Source: Paludibaculum fermentans | GTDB taxonomy: Bacteria > Acidobacteriota > Terriglobia > Bryobacterales > Bryobacteraceae | Reading direction: 5' to 3' | DNA length: 64,000 nt | NCBI RefSeq assembly: GCF_015277775.1 | Contig: NZ_CP063849.1 | Span: forward strand, 62,001-126,000 | In this document: positions 9,027 to 17,754 of the stretch, one piece after another | Layout of the letters: each line of letters starts with the position of its first letter | How positions within the stretch are numbered: position 1 is the stretch's first letter | Notes under the pieces: generated by a model | Databases searched by the model: none | What the model was told of the DNA's origin: nothing | Seen by the model: only the letters and a program-made list of their open reading frames with translations | Made by a program: the position numbers and the translations under genes

Positions 9027-10391
9027 CTAAGCCCCTGATTCCGCCTTCGGCAGGAGAATGATCAACTCCATCTGCGGATTCGGCAGATCGGCCGGGACAT
9101 ACACCGCGAGATTCCGGGCGCGCACCACCGCCTCGTACGGTCCGCCCTTCTGCTCGAGGCTGAAATAGTTGAAATTCAGCTTCACCGGGATGGAACTGGG
9201 CGGGGCAGGGACGTGCCTCAGCGGGATGCCCGGCAGCGCCGTCTGAACCAGGTGCTCGATATAGTCGGCCGAGCAGATCTTCACCAGTTGGGGCGTACGC
9301 CGGATGATCTCGGCCTGGTTTGTCTCCGCCTGGATCGCCAGGTACATCCGCGTGTTCTTGAAGTAATCCTCGCGATCGATGCTGGTCGCATAGATGGAGG
9401 GCTGCACCAATTTCAACGGCAACGACACGAAGTTGCTGGGCACCACGGTTGTCAGCAGCATCCGCAAGGCTTCATCGAGCTCAGTGAAGCAGACGCCCAG
9501 GTTCTCATGATCGTAGATGGGCAGATTGCGCGGCTGCAGCTTCATCGAAAACGCCGTCAGCGCCCCCGCCAGCGAGAGCATCTCGCTGTAGATCATCTCA
9601 GGATGGATCCCTGGTGCGGCGTACAGGTGCTGGAAGATCGGCAGCGCCGAATTCACCGTGTAGAGCAACCAGAAACTCGCAATATCGGAGGCCGTGAAAT
9701 CCGCCAGGCTCTGGTTCTTCTGGCGCCGCAAACCGGACAGGGCGTCGCTGCGGGCGGAGAGAATCTCTACCAGCCGGCGGGCAATAGCGGAAAGATAGTC
9801 ATTGGCATGGAAGTCGAGCAGCGGTGGTACGCAACGGGAATCGAGCTCAAACAGCCCCGCCGGCGTGCGCAGAATGCGTCCCACCGGGATCGTCGACATG
9901 CCCTCGACGCTTTCCCCTTCCACGATGATCCGCAGATTCTTGCGGGCCAGCGTCACGGGCTTTTCTGAGCGCCCGGTGTTCTCGTCGCTGACCATGGCGA
10001 TCTCCGCCCGGTAGCGTGCATCCACCTGCCGCTGAAGCCCGGCCACATTGATACCGCGTTCCCGGTAGTGCGGGATCGCCAGGCAGAAATCCAGTCTCGA
10101 ATCGTCTGGACCGAAGTGCGACCCGATCGGTTTCGGCGCCGGGCCGGCGTCCAGTTCGGGCACGTCAAACAGCAGGCCGTCCGGAAAGATTCCGGCCGCC
10201 TGGGTGAGGTTGATGATCCCCGCGGCGAGAGCCTCATCGTCGATCCGCAGCTTCGTGAAGCCCCACGGCTGGAACTGCGTGGCGTTCAGGCGGAAGCGGA
10301 GAGAGTCCTCCAGGTACCGATCCTGAAGTTGTAAATGTTGGGCATTGAGGATGGTCCCTTTAGTCCAGACAACGGGTTCCAGGCGATGCAT
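9027..10391 (-). CDS. tssK: Type VI secretion baseplate protein TssK
   Basis: This 454-residue protein begins MHRLEPVVWTKGTILNAQHLQLQ, matching the conserved TssK N-terminus, which fixes the start at ATG 10391 although the frame extends 17 codons further upstream. TssK (ImpJ/VasE) trimers link the TssEFG wedges of the cytoplasmic baseplate to the membrane complex. Length matches the family (about 440-460). It is the only T6SS gene on the minus strand and is divergent from the methyltransferase and structural operon. It converges on the MFS gene with 74 bases between the stops. Presence of TssK implies a membrane complex must exist, yet none is encoded in the window. Confidence 0.93.
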   Translation of the reverse strand: MHRLEPVVWTKGTILNAQHLQLQDRYLEDSLRFRLNATQFQPWGFTKLRIDDEALAAGIINLTQAAGIFPDGLLFDVPELDAGPAPKPIGSHFGPDDSRLDFCLAIPHYRERGINVAGLQRQVDARYRAEIAMVSDENTGRSEKPVTLARKNLRIIVEGESVEGMSTIPVGRILRTPAGLFELDSRCVPPLLDFHANDYLSAIARRLVEILSARSDALSGLRRQKNQSLADFTASDIASFWLLYTVNSALPIFQHLYAAPGIHPEMIYSEMLSLAGALTAFSMKLQPRNLPIYDHENLGVCFTELDEALRMLLTTVVPSNFVSLPLKLVQPSIYATSIDREDYFKNTRMYLAIQAETNQAEIIRRTPQLVKICSADYIEHLVQTALPGIPLRHVPAPPSSIPVKLNFNYFSLEQKGGPYEAVVRARNLAVYVPADLPNPQMELIILLPKAESGA

Positions 10392-10550
10392 CTGGATCTC
10401 AAGGTACCAGAGGAAAGGTTGGACGCACAGGGGCGGGTGCAAAAATAGCCGCCGGGTAGCTGAACCGGTGCGGGCAAAGCCGGACCCGCGGGTGCGAATC
10501 TATCAGGATAATGAAACATTTATGTCTGAAACTGACTCAAAACAAAGGCA

Positions 10551-10579
10551 TTGGACTCCACCGCGGCATTGAGTATACT
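10551..10579 (+). promoter_or_regulatory. Predicted sigma-70-type promoter for the T6SS methyltransferase
   Basis: TTGGAC (10551-10556) is separated by exactly 17 bases from TATACT (10574-10579). This predicts transcription from about 10586, leaving a short leader that contains GGAGGG (10598-10603) six bases before ATG 10610. The -35 match is weak, the -10 good. The divergent interval to tssK (10392-10609) holds no equally clear minus-strand promoter by eye. Confidence 0.5.
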
Positions 10580-10609
10580 GTCCATCAGCAGTTCATCGGA
10601 GGGTAGCGG

Positions 10610-12124
10610 ATGGTTCCACTGACAATTGGCACTCCTGGTCAGTTTTCAGAACTGAGGGAGGGCCTGCGGCGGCTTGGGTACTCGGAAGAGGCGGTTTGCC
10701 GTCGTACAGGTTCTGAGACGATTTACAAATTCAAGAACCTCGCGGAAGACCGCGTGGCCGGTGCCGAAATTCACGATGCGTTGGATGTCCTGATTCGCCT
10801 TCTGATGGATGAAGAGGCCGTCGAAGAGGTAGTGATCCTGGAACACCTGCCCGCCCGTCTGCTGGAAGTGCTGGCGGAACTGGGCGTAGTGACGCGCAAG
10901 GACGAGACGAAGTGGCGCTGCACTGTGCTGCTCTACCCGGTTGTGGGTGTCTACGTCGTTTCGGACCGGACCCGCTTCATCGGCGAGAAGTTTCCCGATG
11001 ACGTCGTTTATGCGGCCATCACCGGCAACACCGGACGTTTCCTTTCCATCCAGCCCCAGGATCCCGGTGAGGATTTCCTGGATCTGTGCTGCGGGTCTGG
11101 CGTGGCGGCGCTGCTCGCGGCATCCCGAGGAGCCAAACGAGCCTGGGCCGCGGACCTGGGCCAGCGTTCCGTCCACTTCTCCGATTTCAACGGCCGGCTG
11201 AATGGCCTGGATCAAGTCATTGCCGTGCAGGGCGACCTTTTCGAGGCCGTCGGCGAGCAGACGTTTGACGTGATCGTGGCTCACCCGCCATACATACCCG
11301 ATGGAGCCAACAAGCTGCTGTTCCGGGATGGCGGAGAAGACGGGGAGCAGATTTTCCGCCGGATTGTCCAGGGTCTGCCACAATATCTGAAGCCAGGCGG
11401 ACGTTTCTATTGTGTGACGACAGCTACAGACCGTGAGAACGAGTCGTTGCAGGATCGAGTCCGCGGCTGGCTTGGCGAAAAAGGTGATGACTTTGACGTG
11501 TTCCTGGTGGCCACGGAAGTCGGCAAGCGTCCAGCGACAGTTCTGGAAGCGGTGGTGAAGGCCAAGGGCAAACTGGGAAAACTGGGCGACCGTTCAGAGC
11601 TCTACGAGCGGCTGAAGGTGACGGCCCTTTTCTACGGAACGGTGGTCATTGAGCGGGTCGCCAAACCTCGGGCCGTTGCGACGGCTCGCACCCTGAAAGC
11701 CGAGAAAGCGGCAGGTGAAGCCGTGGAGTGGTTCCGGAATTGGGAAAAGGCTGCCGCACAACCTTCCTTGTCCGCCGCGCTGCAACGGTCCCGGCCGAAG
11801 CTGGCCCGGGAGATGCAGTTGCATGTCGTCCACAAGCCGGGCGAGTCCGGGCTGGAACCGTCGGAGTTCACTTTGAAGGCGAAGTATCCCTTTGTTTTCA
11901 CGGCTGTTGCTGAGCCGTGGCTGGCGGTACTGATTGGTATGTGCAATGGGCAGATGACGACTGGGCAGATCTATGAACAGTTGCTGGCTCAGGATGTGGT
12001 GGAAGCCAGCCTGACGTTTGAAGATCTGTGCCAGGTTGTGCGTTTGCTGATTTCCAATGGGTTCTTGGAGTTGGAACAGTTCCCCCTGCCGCGCCGCGAG
12101 GCGCTGGTAGAGGCGCTGGTCTAG
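10610..12124 (+). CDS. Class I SAM-dependent methyltransferase within the T6SS locus
   Basis: This 504-residue protein has three regions. Residues 1-125 look like a small winged-helix-type domain. Residues about 130-330 are a Rossmann methyltransferase core with the SAM-binding motif LDLCCGSG (about 156-163) and AHPPYIPDG (about 225-233), the NPPY-type catalytic motif of HemK/PrmA-like N-methyltransferases with Ala in place of Asn. The C-terminal about 170 residues are unassigned. The NPPY class methylates planar amides or exocyclic amines, so a protein glutamine or a nucleic acid base is a possible substrate. Between divergent tssK and the tssB operon it may modify a secretion component or cargo; this is inference from position only. 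Confidence 0.75.
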   Translation: MVPLTIGTPGQFSELREGLRRLGYSEEAVCRRTGSETIYKFKNLAEDRVAGAEIHDALDVLIRLLMDEEAVEEVVILEHLPARLLEVLAELGVVTRKDETKWRCTVLLYPVVGVYVVSDRTRFIGEKFPDDVVYAAITGNTGRFLSIQPQDPGEDFLDLCCGSGVAALLAASRGAKRAWAADLGQRSVHFSDFNGRLNGLDQVIAVQGDLFEAVGEQTFDVIVAHPPYIPDGANKLLFRDGGEDGEQIFRRIVQGLPQYLKPGGRFYCVTTATDRENESLQDRVRGWLGEKGDDFDVFLVATEVGKRPATVLEAVVKAKGKLGKLGDRSELYERLKVTALFYGTVVIERVAKPRAVATARTLKAEKAAGEAVEWFRNWEKAAAQPSLSAALQRSRPKLAREMQLHVVHKPGESGLEPSEFTLKAKYPFVFTAVAEPWLAVLIGMCNGQMTTGQIYEQLLAQDVVEASLTFEDLCQVVRLLISNGFLELEQFPLPRREALVEALV

Positions 12125-12137
12125 CGGTTGAGAAGTA

Positions 12138-12157
12138 CCGGCGCCACCAGGCGCCGG
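12138..12157 (+). terminator. Perfect 8-bp GC hairpin after the methyltransferase gene
   Basis: CCGGCGCC-acca-GGCGCCGG gives an 8-bp stem with a four-base loop starting 14 bases after the methyltransferase stop. No T-tract follows, so it may pause RNA polymerase or protect the mRNA 3' end rather than act as a classical intrinsic terminator. The remaining interval to 12368 holds only a 13-codon frame (ATG 12162) and the tssB promoter candidate. Confidence 0.4.
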
Positions 12158-12247
12158 CCGGATGGCAGAAAAGAAGCTGGAATTCGACGAGTTCGGTCCA
12201 TAACCTTCGGTCTGGCGGCACAGTGGAACGAGATCTGAAGATTGCTA

Positions 12248-12276
12248 TTGAGGCGGGCGAGACACAGGGTTATGAT
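12248..12276 (+). promoter_or_regulatory. Predicted promoter of the tssB operon
   Basis: TTGAGG (12248-12253), a 17-base spacer and TATGAT (12271-12276) form a good sigma-70-type match in the non-coding interval 12125-12368. Transcription would begin near 12283, giving an 86-base leader before tssB. The hairpin upstream and this promoter suggest that the structural operon is transcribed separately from the methyltransferase. Confidence 0.5.
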
Positions 12277-12368
12277 ACAAGTCGGTTCTGGCTCTGGGAT
12301 GCCGAACGGGCTGGGTTGGATAGTGGGGATGGGGCTGGTGTACCCAAAAACGGACTGGAGTTCCAATA

Positions 12369-12893
12369 ATGGCTGAGAGTCTTCAACACAAACTGGATCG
12401 AGTTCGCTCTCCGCGTGTCCACATCACTTACGATGTGGAAACGGGTGGCGCAATTGAAAAGAAAGAACTGCCCTTCGTCATGGGCGTTTTTGGGGACTTC
12501 ACGGGCATGCCCGCGGAGCCGCTGCCGAGGTTGAAGGACCGCAAGTTCGTCGAAGTCAGCCTGGACAACTTCGACAACGTGCTGTCCGCGATGAAGCCAC
12601 ACCTGGCATTCTCTGTCGAGAACAAGCTGAGTGAGGATCCCGAGGCTGGACAGATCAAGGTCGACCTGAAATTCCAGAGCATGGATGACTTCGAGCCCGC
12701 CGCAGTTGCTCGCCAGGTCAAACCGCTGAAGGAACTTCTCGACCTTCGCACGCGCCTCTCTGATCTCCGCGGCAGCCTCCAGGGCAACGAGAAACTCGAC
12801 GAACTGCTCATGGAAACAGTGAAGGACAGCAGCAAGCTCGACAAGCTGAAGTCCGAGTTCTCGGGCGGCGACAAGGGAGGCAGCAATGAGTAA
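12369..12893 (+). CDS. tssB: Type VI secretion contractile sheath small subunit TssB (VipA)
   Basis: This 174-residue protein has the canonical TssB pattern: an N-terminal HKLDRVRSPRVHITYDVETGG segment, the LPFVMGVFGDFTG motif around residues 35-47, and a charged C-terminal helix region. TssB and TssC assemble into the cytoplasmic sheath whose contraction drives the Hcp tube. Length and sequence are full and normal. It is the first gene of the structural operon, 86 bases after the predicted transcription start, and overlaps tssC by 8 bases, implying coupled translation as expected for 1:1 partners. Confidence 0.96.
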   Translation: MAESLQHKLDRVRSPRVHITYDVETGGAIEKKELPFVMGVFGDFTGMPAEPLPRLKDRKFVEVSLDNFDNVLSAMKPHLAFSVENKLSEDPEAGQIKVDLKFQSMDDFEPAAVARQVKPLKELLDLRTRLSDLRGSLQGNEKLDELLMETVKDSSKLDKLKSEFSGGDKGGSNE

Positions 12894-14373
12894 CAAAGCG
12901 CAAGCCGCGGCCGGGGCCGCGCCGGCGGAGTCAGTCGTCGAAAAGAGCCTGCTCGACCAGATTGTGGAAGAAGGCCGCCTCGCACGCGACCCGGAAAGCC
13001 GGGAATCAGGCAAGGCGATGGTGAAGGAGTTCGTCTCCCAGTTCCTGGATGGGTCGATGACCCTCTCCCGTGACTCAGAGGCGATGATCAACGCCCGTAT
13101 CGCGCAGATCGACCATCTGATTTCCCTCCAGTTGAACGAAGTCATGCACCACCCTGACTTCCAGAAGCTGGAAGGCAGCTGGCGCGGCCTGAAGTACATG
13201 GTCAGCAATACCGAGTGCGGCGAGAACCTGAAGATCAAGGTCCTCAACGCATCCAAGAAGGAATTGCTGCGCGATCTCCAGCGCGCCTCGGAATTCGACC
13301 AGAGCGCGATGTTCAAGAAGGTTTACGAAGAAGAGTTCGGCATCTTCGGCGGACACCCGTTTGGCGCCCTCATCGGCGACTACGAGTTCGGCAAGGGGCC
13401 GGAGGACATGGAACTGGTCCAGAAGATCTCGCAGGTTGCCGCCGCGGCGCACGCGCCCTTCATCGCTGCGACCAACAACTCCATGTTCAATCTCGATTCG
13501 TTCGCCGACCTGGCCGCTCCGCGCGACCTGGCGAAGGTCTTCGACACGACGGAATACGCCAAGTGGAAGTCGTTCCGCGCGTCGGACGATGCCCGCTACA
13601 TGGCGTTGACGATGCCGCACATCCTGCTGCGTGATCCTTATGGGAAGGCGACCCGCCCCATTGAGGAATTTGATTACGAAGAGGACGTCGACGGTACCGA
13701 TCACAACAAGTACCTGTGGGGCAACGCCGCCTGGGCGTTGGGCGCCCGCATCACCGACTCCTTTGCCCGCTACAACTGGTGCGCCACCATCCGTGGCGTC
13801 GAGGGCGGCGGCAAGGTGGAAGGTCTGACGGTGCACAACTTCAAGACGGAAGATGGCGACATCGCCATGAAGTGCCCGACGGAAGTCGCCATCACGGACC
13901 GCCGTGAAAAGGAACTTGCCGATCTCGGGTTCGTTCCGCTGGTCCACTGTAAGAACACCGACTACGCGGCGTTCTTCAGCGTGCAGTCCTGCCAGAAGGC
14001 GAAGCTGTACGACACGGATTCGGCGAACGCCAATGCGCGCCTCTCGACGAACCTCAGCTACATCCTCGCGGTTTCCCGTTTCGCCCACTACCTCAAGGCC
14101 ATGATGCGCGACAAGATCGGCAGCTTCATGACCCGCGGCGATTGCGAGACGTTCCTCAACCGCTGGATCAAAGGCTATGTCGTGGACAGCGCCAGCGCCT
14201 CTCCTTCCATGAAGGCGAAGTACCCGCTTTCGGAAGCTCGCGTCGACGTCATGGAAGTGCCGGGCAAGCCCGGTTCCTACCGTGCGGTCGCCTTCCTGAA
14301 GCCGCACTTCCAACTGGAAGAGCTCACGATCTCCATGCGCCTGGTGGCGGACCTTCCGCAACCGGCCGGGTAA
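12886..14373 (+). CDS. tssC: Type VI secretion contractile sheath large subunit TssC (VipB)
   Basis: This 495-residue protein matches TssC throughout: LEGSWRGLKYMVSNTE around residue 95, GALIGDYEFG near 160, FARYNWCATIRGVEGGGKVEGL around 290-310, and the conserved C-terminal block ending in LPQPAG. It pairs with TssB to form the sheath, and its C-terminal domain is normally the ClpV recycling and cogwheel region. A strong agggagg ribosome site at 12873-12879 lies inside the end of tssB. It is followed by a 172-base gap with a hairpin before hcp, a common way to uncouple Hcp expression from sheath expression. Confidence 0.97.
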   Translation: MSNKAQAAAGAAPAESVVEKSLLDQIVEEGRLARDPESRESGKAMVKEFVSQFLDGSMTLSRDSEAMINARIAQIDHLISLQLNEVMHHPDFQKLEGSWRGLKYMVSNTECGENLKIKVLNASKKELLRDLQRASEFDQSAMFKKVYEEEFGIFGGHPFGALIGDYEFGKGPEDMELVQKISQVAAAAHAPFIAATNNSMFNLDSFADLAAPRDLAKVFDTTEYAKWKSFRASDDARYMALTMPHILLRDPYGKATRPIEEFDYEEDVDGTDHNKYLWGNAAWALGARITDSFARYNWCATIRGVEGGGKVEGLTVHNFKTEDGDIAMKCPTEVAITDRREKELADLGFVPLVHCKNTDYAAFFSVQSCQKAKLYDTDSANANARLSTNLSYILAVSRFAHYLKAMMRDKIGSFMTRGDCETFLNRWIKGYVVDSASASPSMKAKYPLSEARVDVMEVPGKPGSYRAVAFLKPHFQLEELTISMRLVADLPQPAG

Positions 14374-14387
14374 AGGTTTTGAGGCCC

Positions 14388-14412
14388 GGACCGCCGCAAT
14401 CCGTGGCGGTCC
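14388..14412 (+). terminator. Hairpin between tssC and hcp (attenuator or partial terminator)
   Basis: GGACCGCC (14388-14395) and GGCGGTCC (14405-14412) form a perfect 8-bp stem with a 9-base loop, 14 bases after the tssC stop. The following stretch (aatgttcttt) is only moderately T-rich, so termination may be partial. The rest of the 14374-14551 gap holds the hcp ribosome site AAAGGAG (14536-14542); no clear second promoter was seen. Confidence 0.5.
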
Positions 14413-14551
14413 AGGCTTCAAATGTTCTTTGGAATCGGCCCGGAGTGCTTGTTTGCTGGCCCTCCAGGTCGGGTGGTTGATTCGTCCGAATCTTGTGGCC
14501 AGCCAAGTTCAGAGTCCAAAACGTATCTGATCGACAAAGGAGCGAGTGACT

Positions 14552-15058
14552 ATGGCATATGATGCATTTATGTGGCTCGATGGGGGGGAACCCACGGCCG
14601 AAGGCGAAACTCTTGACGCAACTTACAAGGATAAGAAGGCGTTCGAGATTTACAGCTTTTCCTTTGGCGCAAGCAATCCGACCACAATCGGATCGGCCTC
14701 CGGTGGCGCCGGCGCTGGCAAGGTGAGCATCTCTTCTTTCAACATCATGAAGAAGACCGACTCCGCCTCCGCTGCGATGTTCACCAACTGCGCCAAGGGT
14801 AAGCACTTCGACGCCGCCCACGTGGTGCTCCGCAAGGCCGGTGGCGTGGCCATCGAATACCTCAAGTACAATTTTGAGGAAGTGTTCGTCGAAAGCATCC
14901 AATGGAGCGGTTCCTCGGGCGGCGACGACACTCCGACCGAGTCTGTTTCCTTCGCTTTCGGCAAGATGGCGATCGAGTACGAACCCCAGCTGGCAAAGGG
15001 CGAAGAAGGCACCAAAAAGACCGCAACTTGGGACATCCGTACCAACATGCCGTCCTAA
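14552..15058 (+). CDS. hcp: Type VI secretion tube protein Hcp (TssD)
   Basis: This 168-residue protein begins MAYDAFMWLDG and follows the Hcp fold: FEIYSFSFGASNP near residue 30, KVSISSFNIMKKTD near 55, and the C-terminal FGKMAIEYEPQ strand. Hcp hexamers stack into the inner tube that is propelled out with VgrG and PAAR. The start is ATG 14552 with AAAGGAG nine bases upstream; GTG 14546 lies too near that site. It sits alone between the tssC hairpin and tagJ, consistent with high, separately tuned expression. No fused cargo domain is present. Confidence 0.95.
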   Translation: MAYDAFMWLDGGEPTAEGETLDATYKDKKAFEIYSFSFGASNPTTIGSASGGAGAGKVSISSFNIMKKTDSASAAMFTNCAKGKHFDAAHVVLRKAGGVAIEYLKYNFEEVFVESIQWSGSSGGDDTPTESVSFAFGKMAIEYEPQLAKGEEGTKKTATWDIRTNMPS

Positions 15059-15088
15059 TGTCCGCGATCTGAGAGAGGGAGGTGTTTG

Positions 15089-15838
15089 GTGGGTGCTGCA
15101 GAGCTGTATCGTGACGGCAAATTAAAAGAAGCCATTCAGGCGCTGGGAGCCGAGATCCGGGACAACCCGACTGACCTCCGGCGCCGCACCTTCCTTTTCG
15201 AACTGCTGTGTCTGGCAGGAGAGTATGAACGGGCGTCAAAACACCTGAGCTTACTCTCCTCCGTCAGTCCTGACGCCGAAATTGGCGCCATCGTATATCG
15301 CTCGGCGCTGGTGGCGGAGCGGGAACGGCAGAATGCGTTTGAGAAGAAGCAATACCCGGAGACGGATAACAAAGTAACCGGGAAGGCTCTGTCCGGGACG
15401 CTGAATGGGCGGCCCTTTCACTCCATCGAAGACGCGGATCCGCGCATTGGCATGCGCTTTGAGGTCTTCGTCGCGGGTGAATATGTTTGGCTGCCAATGG
15501 AATATGTAGTTTCGATCAAGATCGAGCAGCCGCGGTTCCTACGGGATACGATCTGGTGCAGCGCGCTCATCGACACGAGTCCCCAGTTCGGGGACAAAAA
15601 GTTCGGCGAAGTGCTCATGCCGGCGATCTACCCCTTGTCCTGGCAGCACGAAGACAATAACGTGAAGCTGGGCCGCGCAACAGAGTGGCAGGATTCGGAA
15701 GAAGGCGGCATTCCGTTCGGCCAGAGGATGCTGGTGTTGGATGGTGAGGAAGCCATTCCCTTCCTGGAGGTCCGCGATCTGCAGATTTGTGCGGCCACGG
15801 AGGCCTCCGCCGAGGCCGATGCGGTGTCCGCGCAGTAA
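15089..15838 (+). CDS. tagJ: T6SS accessory protein TagJ/ImpE
   Basis: This 249-residue protein starts at GTG 15089 after gagggagg at 15075-15082. Residues 1-80 form helical TPR-like repeats (YRDGKLKEAIQALGAEIRDN), and the C-terminal part carries the ImpE block with WLPMEYV and LMPAIYPLSW. ImpE/TagJ proteins bind the sheath subunit TssB and, in some systems, ClpV, and help sheath assembly or recycling. Its presence suggests that a ClpV ATPase is encoded elsewhere in the genome. It lies in the operon just before tssA, with 5 bases between the stop and the next start. Confidence 0.88.
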   Translation: MGAAELYRDGKLKEAIQALGAEIRDNPTDLRRRTFLFELLCLAGEYERASKHLSLLSSVSPDAEIGAIVYRSALVAERERQNAFEKKQYPETDNKVTGKALSGTLNGRPFHSIEDADPRIGMRFEVFVAGEYVWLPMEYVVSIKIEQPRFLRDTIWCSALIDTSPQFGDKKFGEVLMPAIYPLSWQHEDNNVKLGRATEWQDSEEGGIPFGQRMLVLDGEEAIPFLEVRDLQICAATEASAEADAVSAQ

Positions 15839-15843
15839 TTAGA

Positions 15844-17751
15844 ATGCCTCTTCGCGACGATCTGTTAACGCCGATTCCCGGCAGCAACCCCAGCGGCGTC
15901 TCACTACGCTACGACCCGATCACCGACAAGGTGAAAGAGGCTCGACGCGAGGACATCGAAGCTCCCCAGGGTGAGTGGAAGACAGCGCTCAAGGTTGCCG
16001 ATCATGTCCAGGCGATCAAGTTGGCCAGTGAGGCGCTGGCCAAGCGCGGCAAGGACCTTCAACTCGCTGTCTGGCTGGTCGACTCTCACATTCGCAAAGA
16101 AGGGTTTGCGATGCTGGGGCCGTCTTTCCAATTCCTGAGAGACCTGCTCGACCAGTTCTGGGACACAATCTATCCCGAAATTGAAGACGGTGACACCGAA
16201 ACGCGTTCGGCACCCTTGGAATGGCTGGGCGGGAAGCTGGAAGAGCCTGTCCGCGCGCTGCCCATCACTTCCAGTAAGCTCACCTGGATCTCCTACAAAG
16301 AGTCCCGCACCGTCGGCTACGAAAAAGACGCGGTTGGGGACGAGAAGAAGAAGACCAGGCAGAAGCTGGTCGCCGATGGCAAAGTGACCGCGGAAGACTT
16401 CGACGCGGCGGTGGAAGCCACGCCGAAGGCCTTTCTCGAGAACATCCAGGCGCAGATCGATGCGGGACTGGAAGCGCTCAGCGGCCTGATCGAGCTCTGC
16501 GACGATAAATTCGGCGAGTATTCGCCGAGCTTCATTAAATCGCGCACGGCGCTGGAAGAGATTGTCCAGTTCGTCAAAACCACCATCGCCAAGAAGGGCG
16601 GGCCAACGCCAGTGGCCGCTCCGGTGGTGGCTGCTCCTCCCCCGCCGCCCCCAGTCGTGGAAGCTGCGCCCGTGGCCGCACCCGCTCCGGCGCCCGTCGC
16701 CGCGCCTGCGCCAGTGGCTGCCGCCCCTGCGCCCGCACCATCCTCCGGCGGGGGCATCGACCCCGCTGATATCGAGGACGCAGGCCGCCGCCTGGCTGCC
16801 GTAGCCCGCTTCCTGCGCAAGAAAGACGTTTACGCCATCGGCCCCTACCTGATGCTGCGCGGCCACCGTTTTGGTGAGCTCCGCTACAACGGACCGGACA
16901 TAGACGCGAAAATGCTCGCCGCTCCGCCGCCCGAGATCCGCGCCGAGTTGAAGGAACGTTTCCTCGCTTCCAATTGGGATGGTGTTCTGGAAACGACGGA
17001 AAAGGCGATGGAGCTTCCTTGCGGCCGTGGTTGGCTGGACATCCAGCGCTACACCGTGCGTGCGCTGGAAAAGAAAGGCGCCTGGTTCAAATTCGTCGCC
17101 GATGCGGTCCGGACGGAGACCCGCGGCCTGTTGACTGACCTCCCCAAGTTGCTCAGCATGACGCTGTTGGATGATACGCCTACGGCGAATCCCGACACGA
17201 TGAAGTGGATCACTGAGGAGGTATTGCTCCCGTCTGAAGGAGGCGAGGGGCAACCCGCGCCTGCCGTTCAGGAAGCGCCGCAGGCTGCCGCTCCCCCTCC
17301 GCCGCCACCACCGCCTCCGCCGCCCCAGGTGGCCTTCGACACGGAGCCTCCCTCCATGGAGGAGGAGACGTCCGACGAGGACAAAGACGCGTTCGATCAG
17401 GCCTTGTCCGCGGCGCGCGCAGGCCGCCTGGACGAAGCCATCCAAACGGTGACCGAGGCCCTGGCCCGCGAACGGACCGGCCGCGGCCGCTACAAGCGGC
17501 GCATGCAATTGGCTCACCTGTTCGTCGCCGCCCAGAAGCAGAAGATCGCATTCCCCATGCTGCGCGAACTGGCGGCTGAGATCGATCGCCGTCAACTCGA
17601 AAACTGGGAGGCTGGCGAAGTGCTGGCCCACCCGCTCGCTCTTCTGTTGCAATGCATGGCTACGATCGGCGGTGAAGAGGCTCAGAAAGCGGAACTCTAT
17701 GACCGCATCTGCCGCCTCGACCCCGTGCAGGCCTTAAAATATCAAGAGTAG
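15844..17751 (+). CDS. tssA: Type VI secretion assembly protein TssA (ImpA-N domain)
   Basis: This 635-residue protein starts MPLRDDLLTPIPGSNPSG at ATG 15844, the ImpA N-terminal signature. TssA proteins coordinate baseplate priming and tail polymerisation at the distal end. Residues 1-250 form the conserved N-terminal domain. Residues about 255-300 and 482-495 are Ala/Pro-rich linkers, the second with a run of prolines. Between them is a VasL/TssA middle domain (RRLAAVARFLRKKDVYAIGPYLMLRG), and a helical repeat domain closes the protein. It is long for the family, and the proline linkers suggest a flexible multi-domain arm. It is 3 bases from tssE. Confidence 0.9.
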   Translation: MPLRDDLLTPIPGSNPSGVSLRYDPITDKVKEARREDIEAPQGEWKTALKVADHVQAIKLASEALAKRGKDLQLAVWLVDSHIRKEGFAMLGPSFQFLRDLLDQFWDTIYPEIEDGDTETRSAPLEWLGGKLEEPVRALPITSSKLTWISYKESRTVGYEKDAVGDEKKKTRQKLVADGKVTAEDFDAAVEATPKAFLENIQAQIDAGLEALSGLIELCDDKFGEYSPSFIKSRTALEEIVQFVKTTIAKKGGPTPVAAPVVAAPPPPPPVVEAAPVAAPAPAPVAAPAPVAAAPAPAPSSGGGIDPADIEDAGRRLAAVARFLRKKDVYAIGPYLMLRGHRFGELRYNGPDIDAKMLAAPPPEIRAELKERFLASNWDGVLETTEKAMELPCGRGWLDIQRYTVRALEKKGAWFKFVADAVRTETRGLLTDLPKLLSMTLLDDTPTANPDTMKWITEEVLLPSEGGEGQPAPAVQEAPQAAAPPPPPPPPPPPQVAFDTEPPSMEEETSDEDKDAFDQALSAARAGRLDEAIQTVTEALARERTGRGRYKRRMQLAHLFVAAQKQKIAFPMLRELAAEIDRRQLENWEAGEVLAHPLALLLQCMATIGGEEAQKAELYDRICRLDPVQALKYQE

Positions 17752-17754
17752 TCT

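Noticed and set aside
12162-12203. A 13-codon frame MAEKKLEFDEFGP after the methyltransferase hairpin
   Set aside because: Very short, no ribosome site of quality, and no conservation can be judged; kept only as part of the gap description.
12028-12369. A 113-codon frame across the methyltransferase end and the gap before tssB
   Set aside because: Half of it overlaps the methyltransferase in another frame and the composition is not protein-like.
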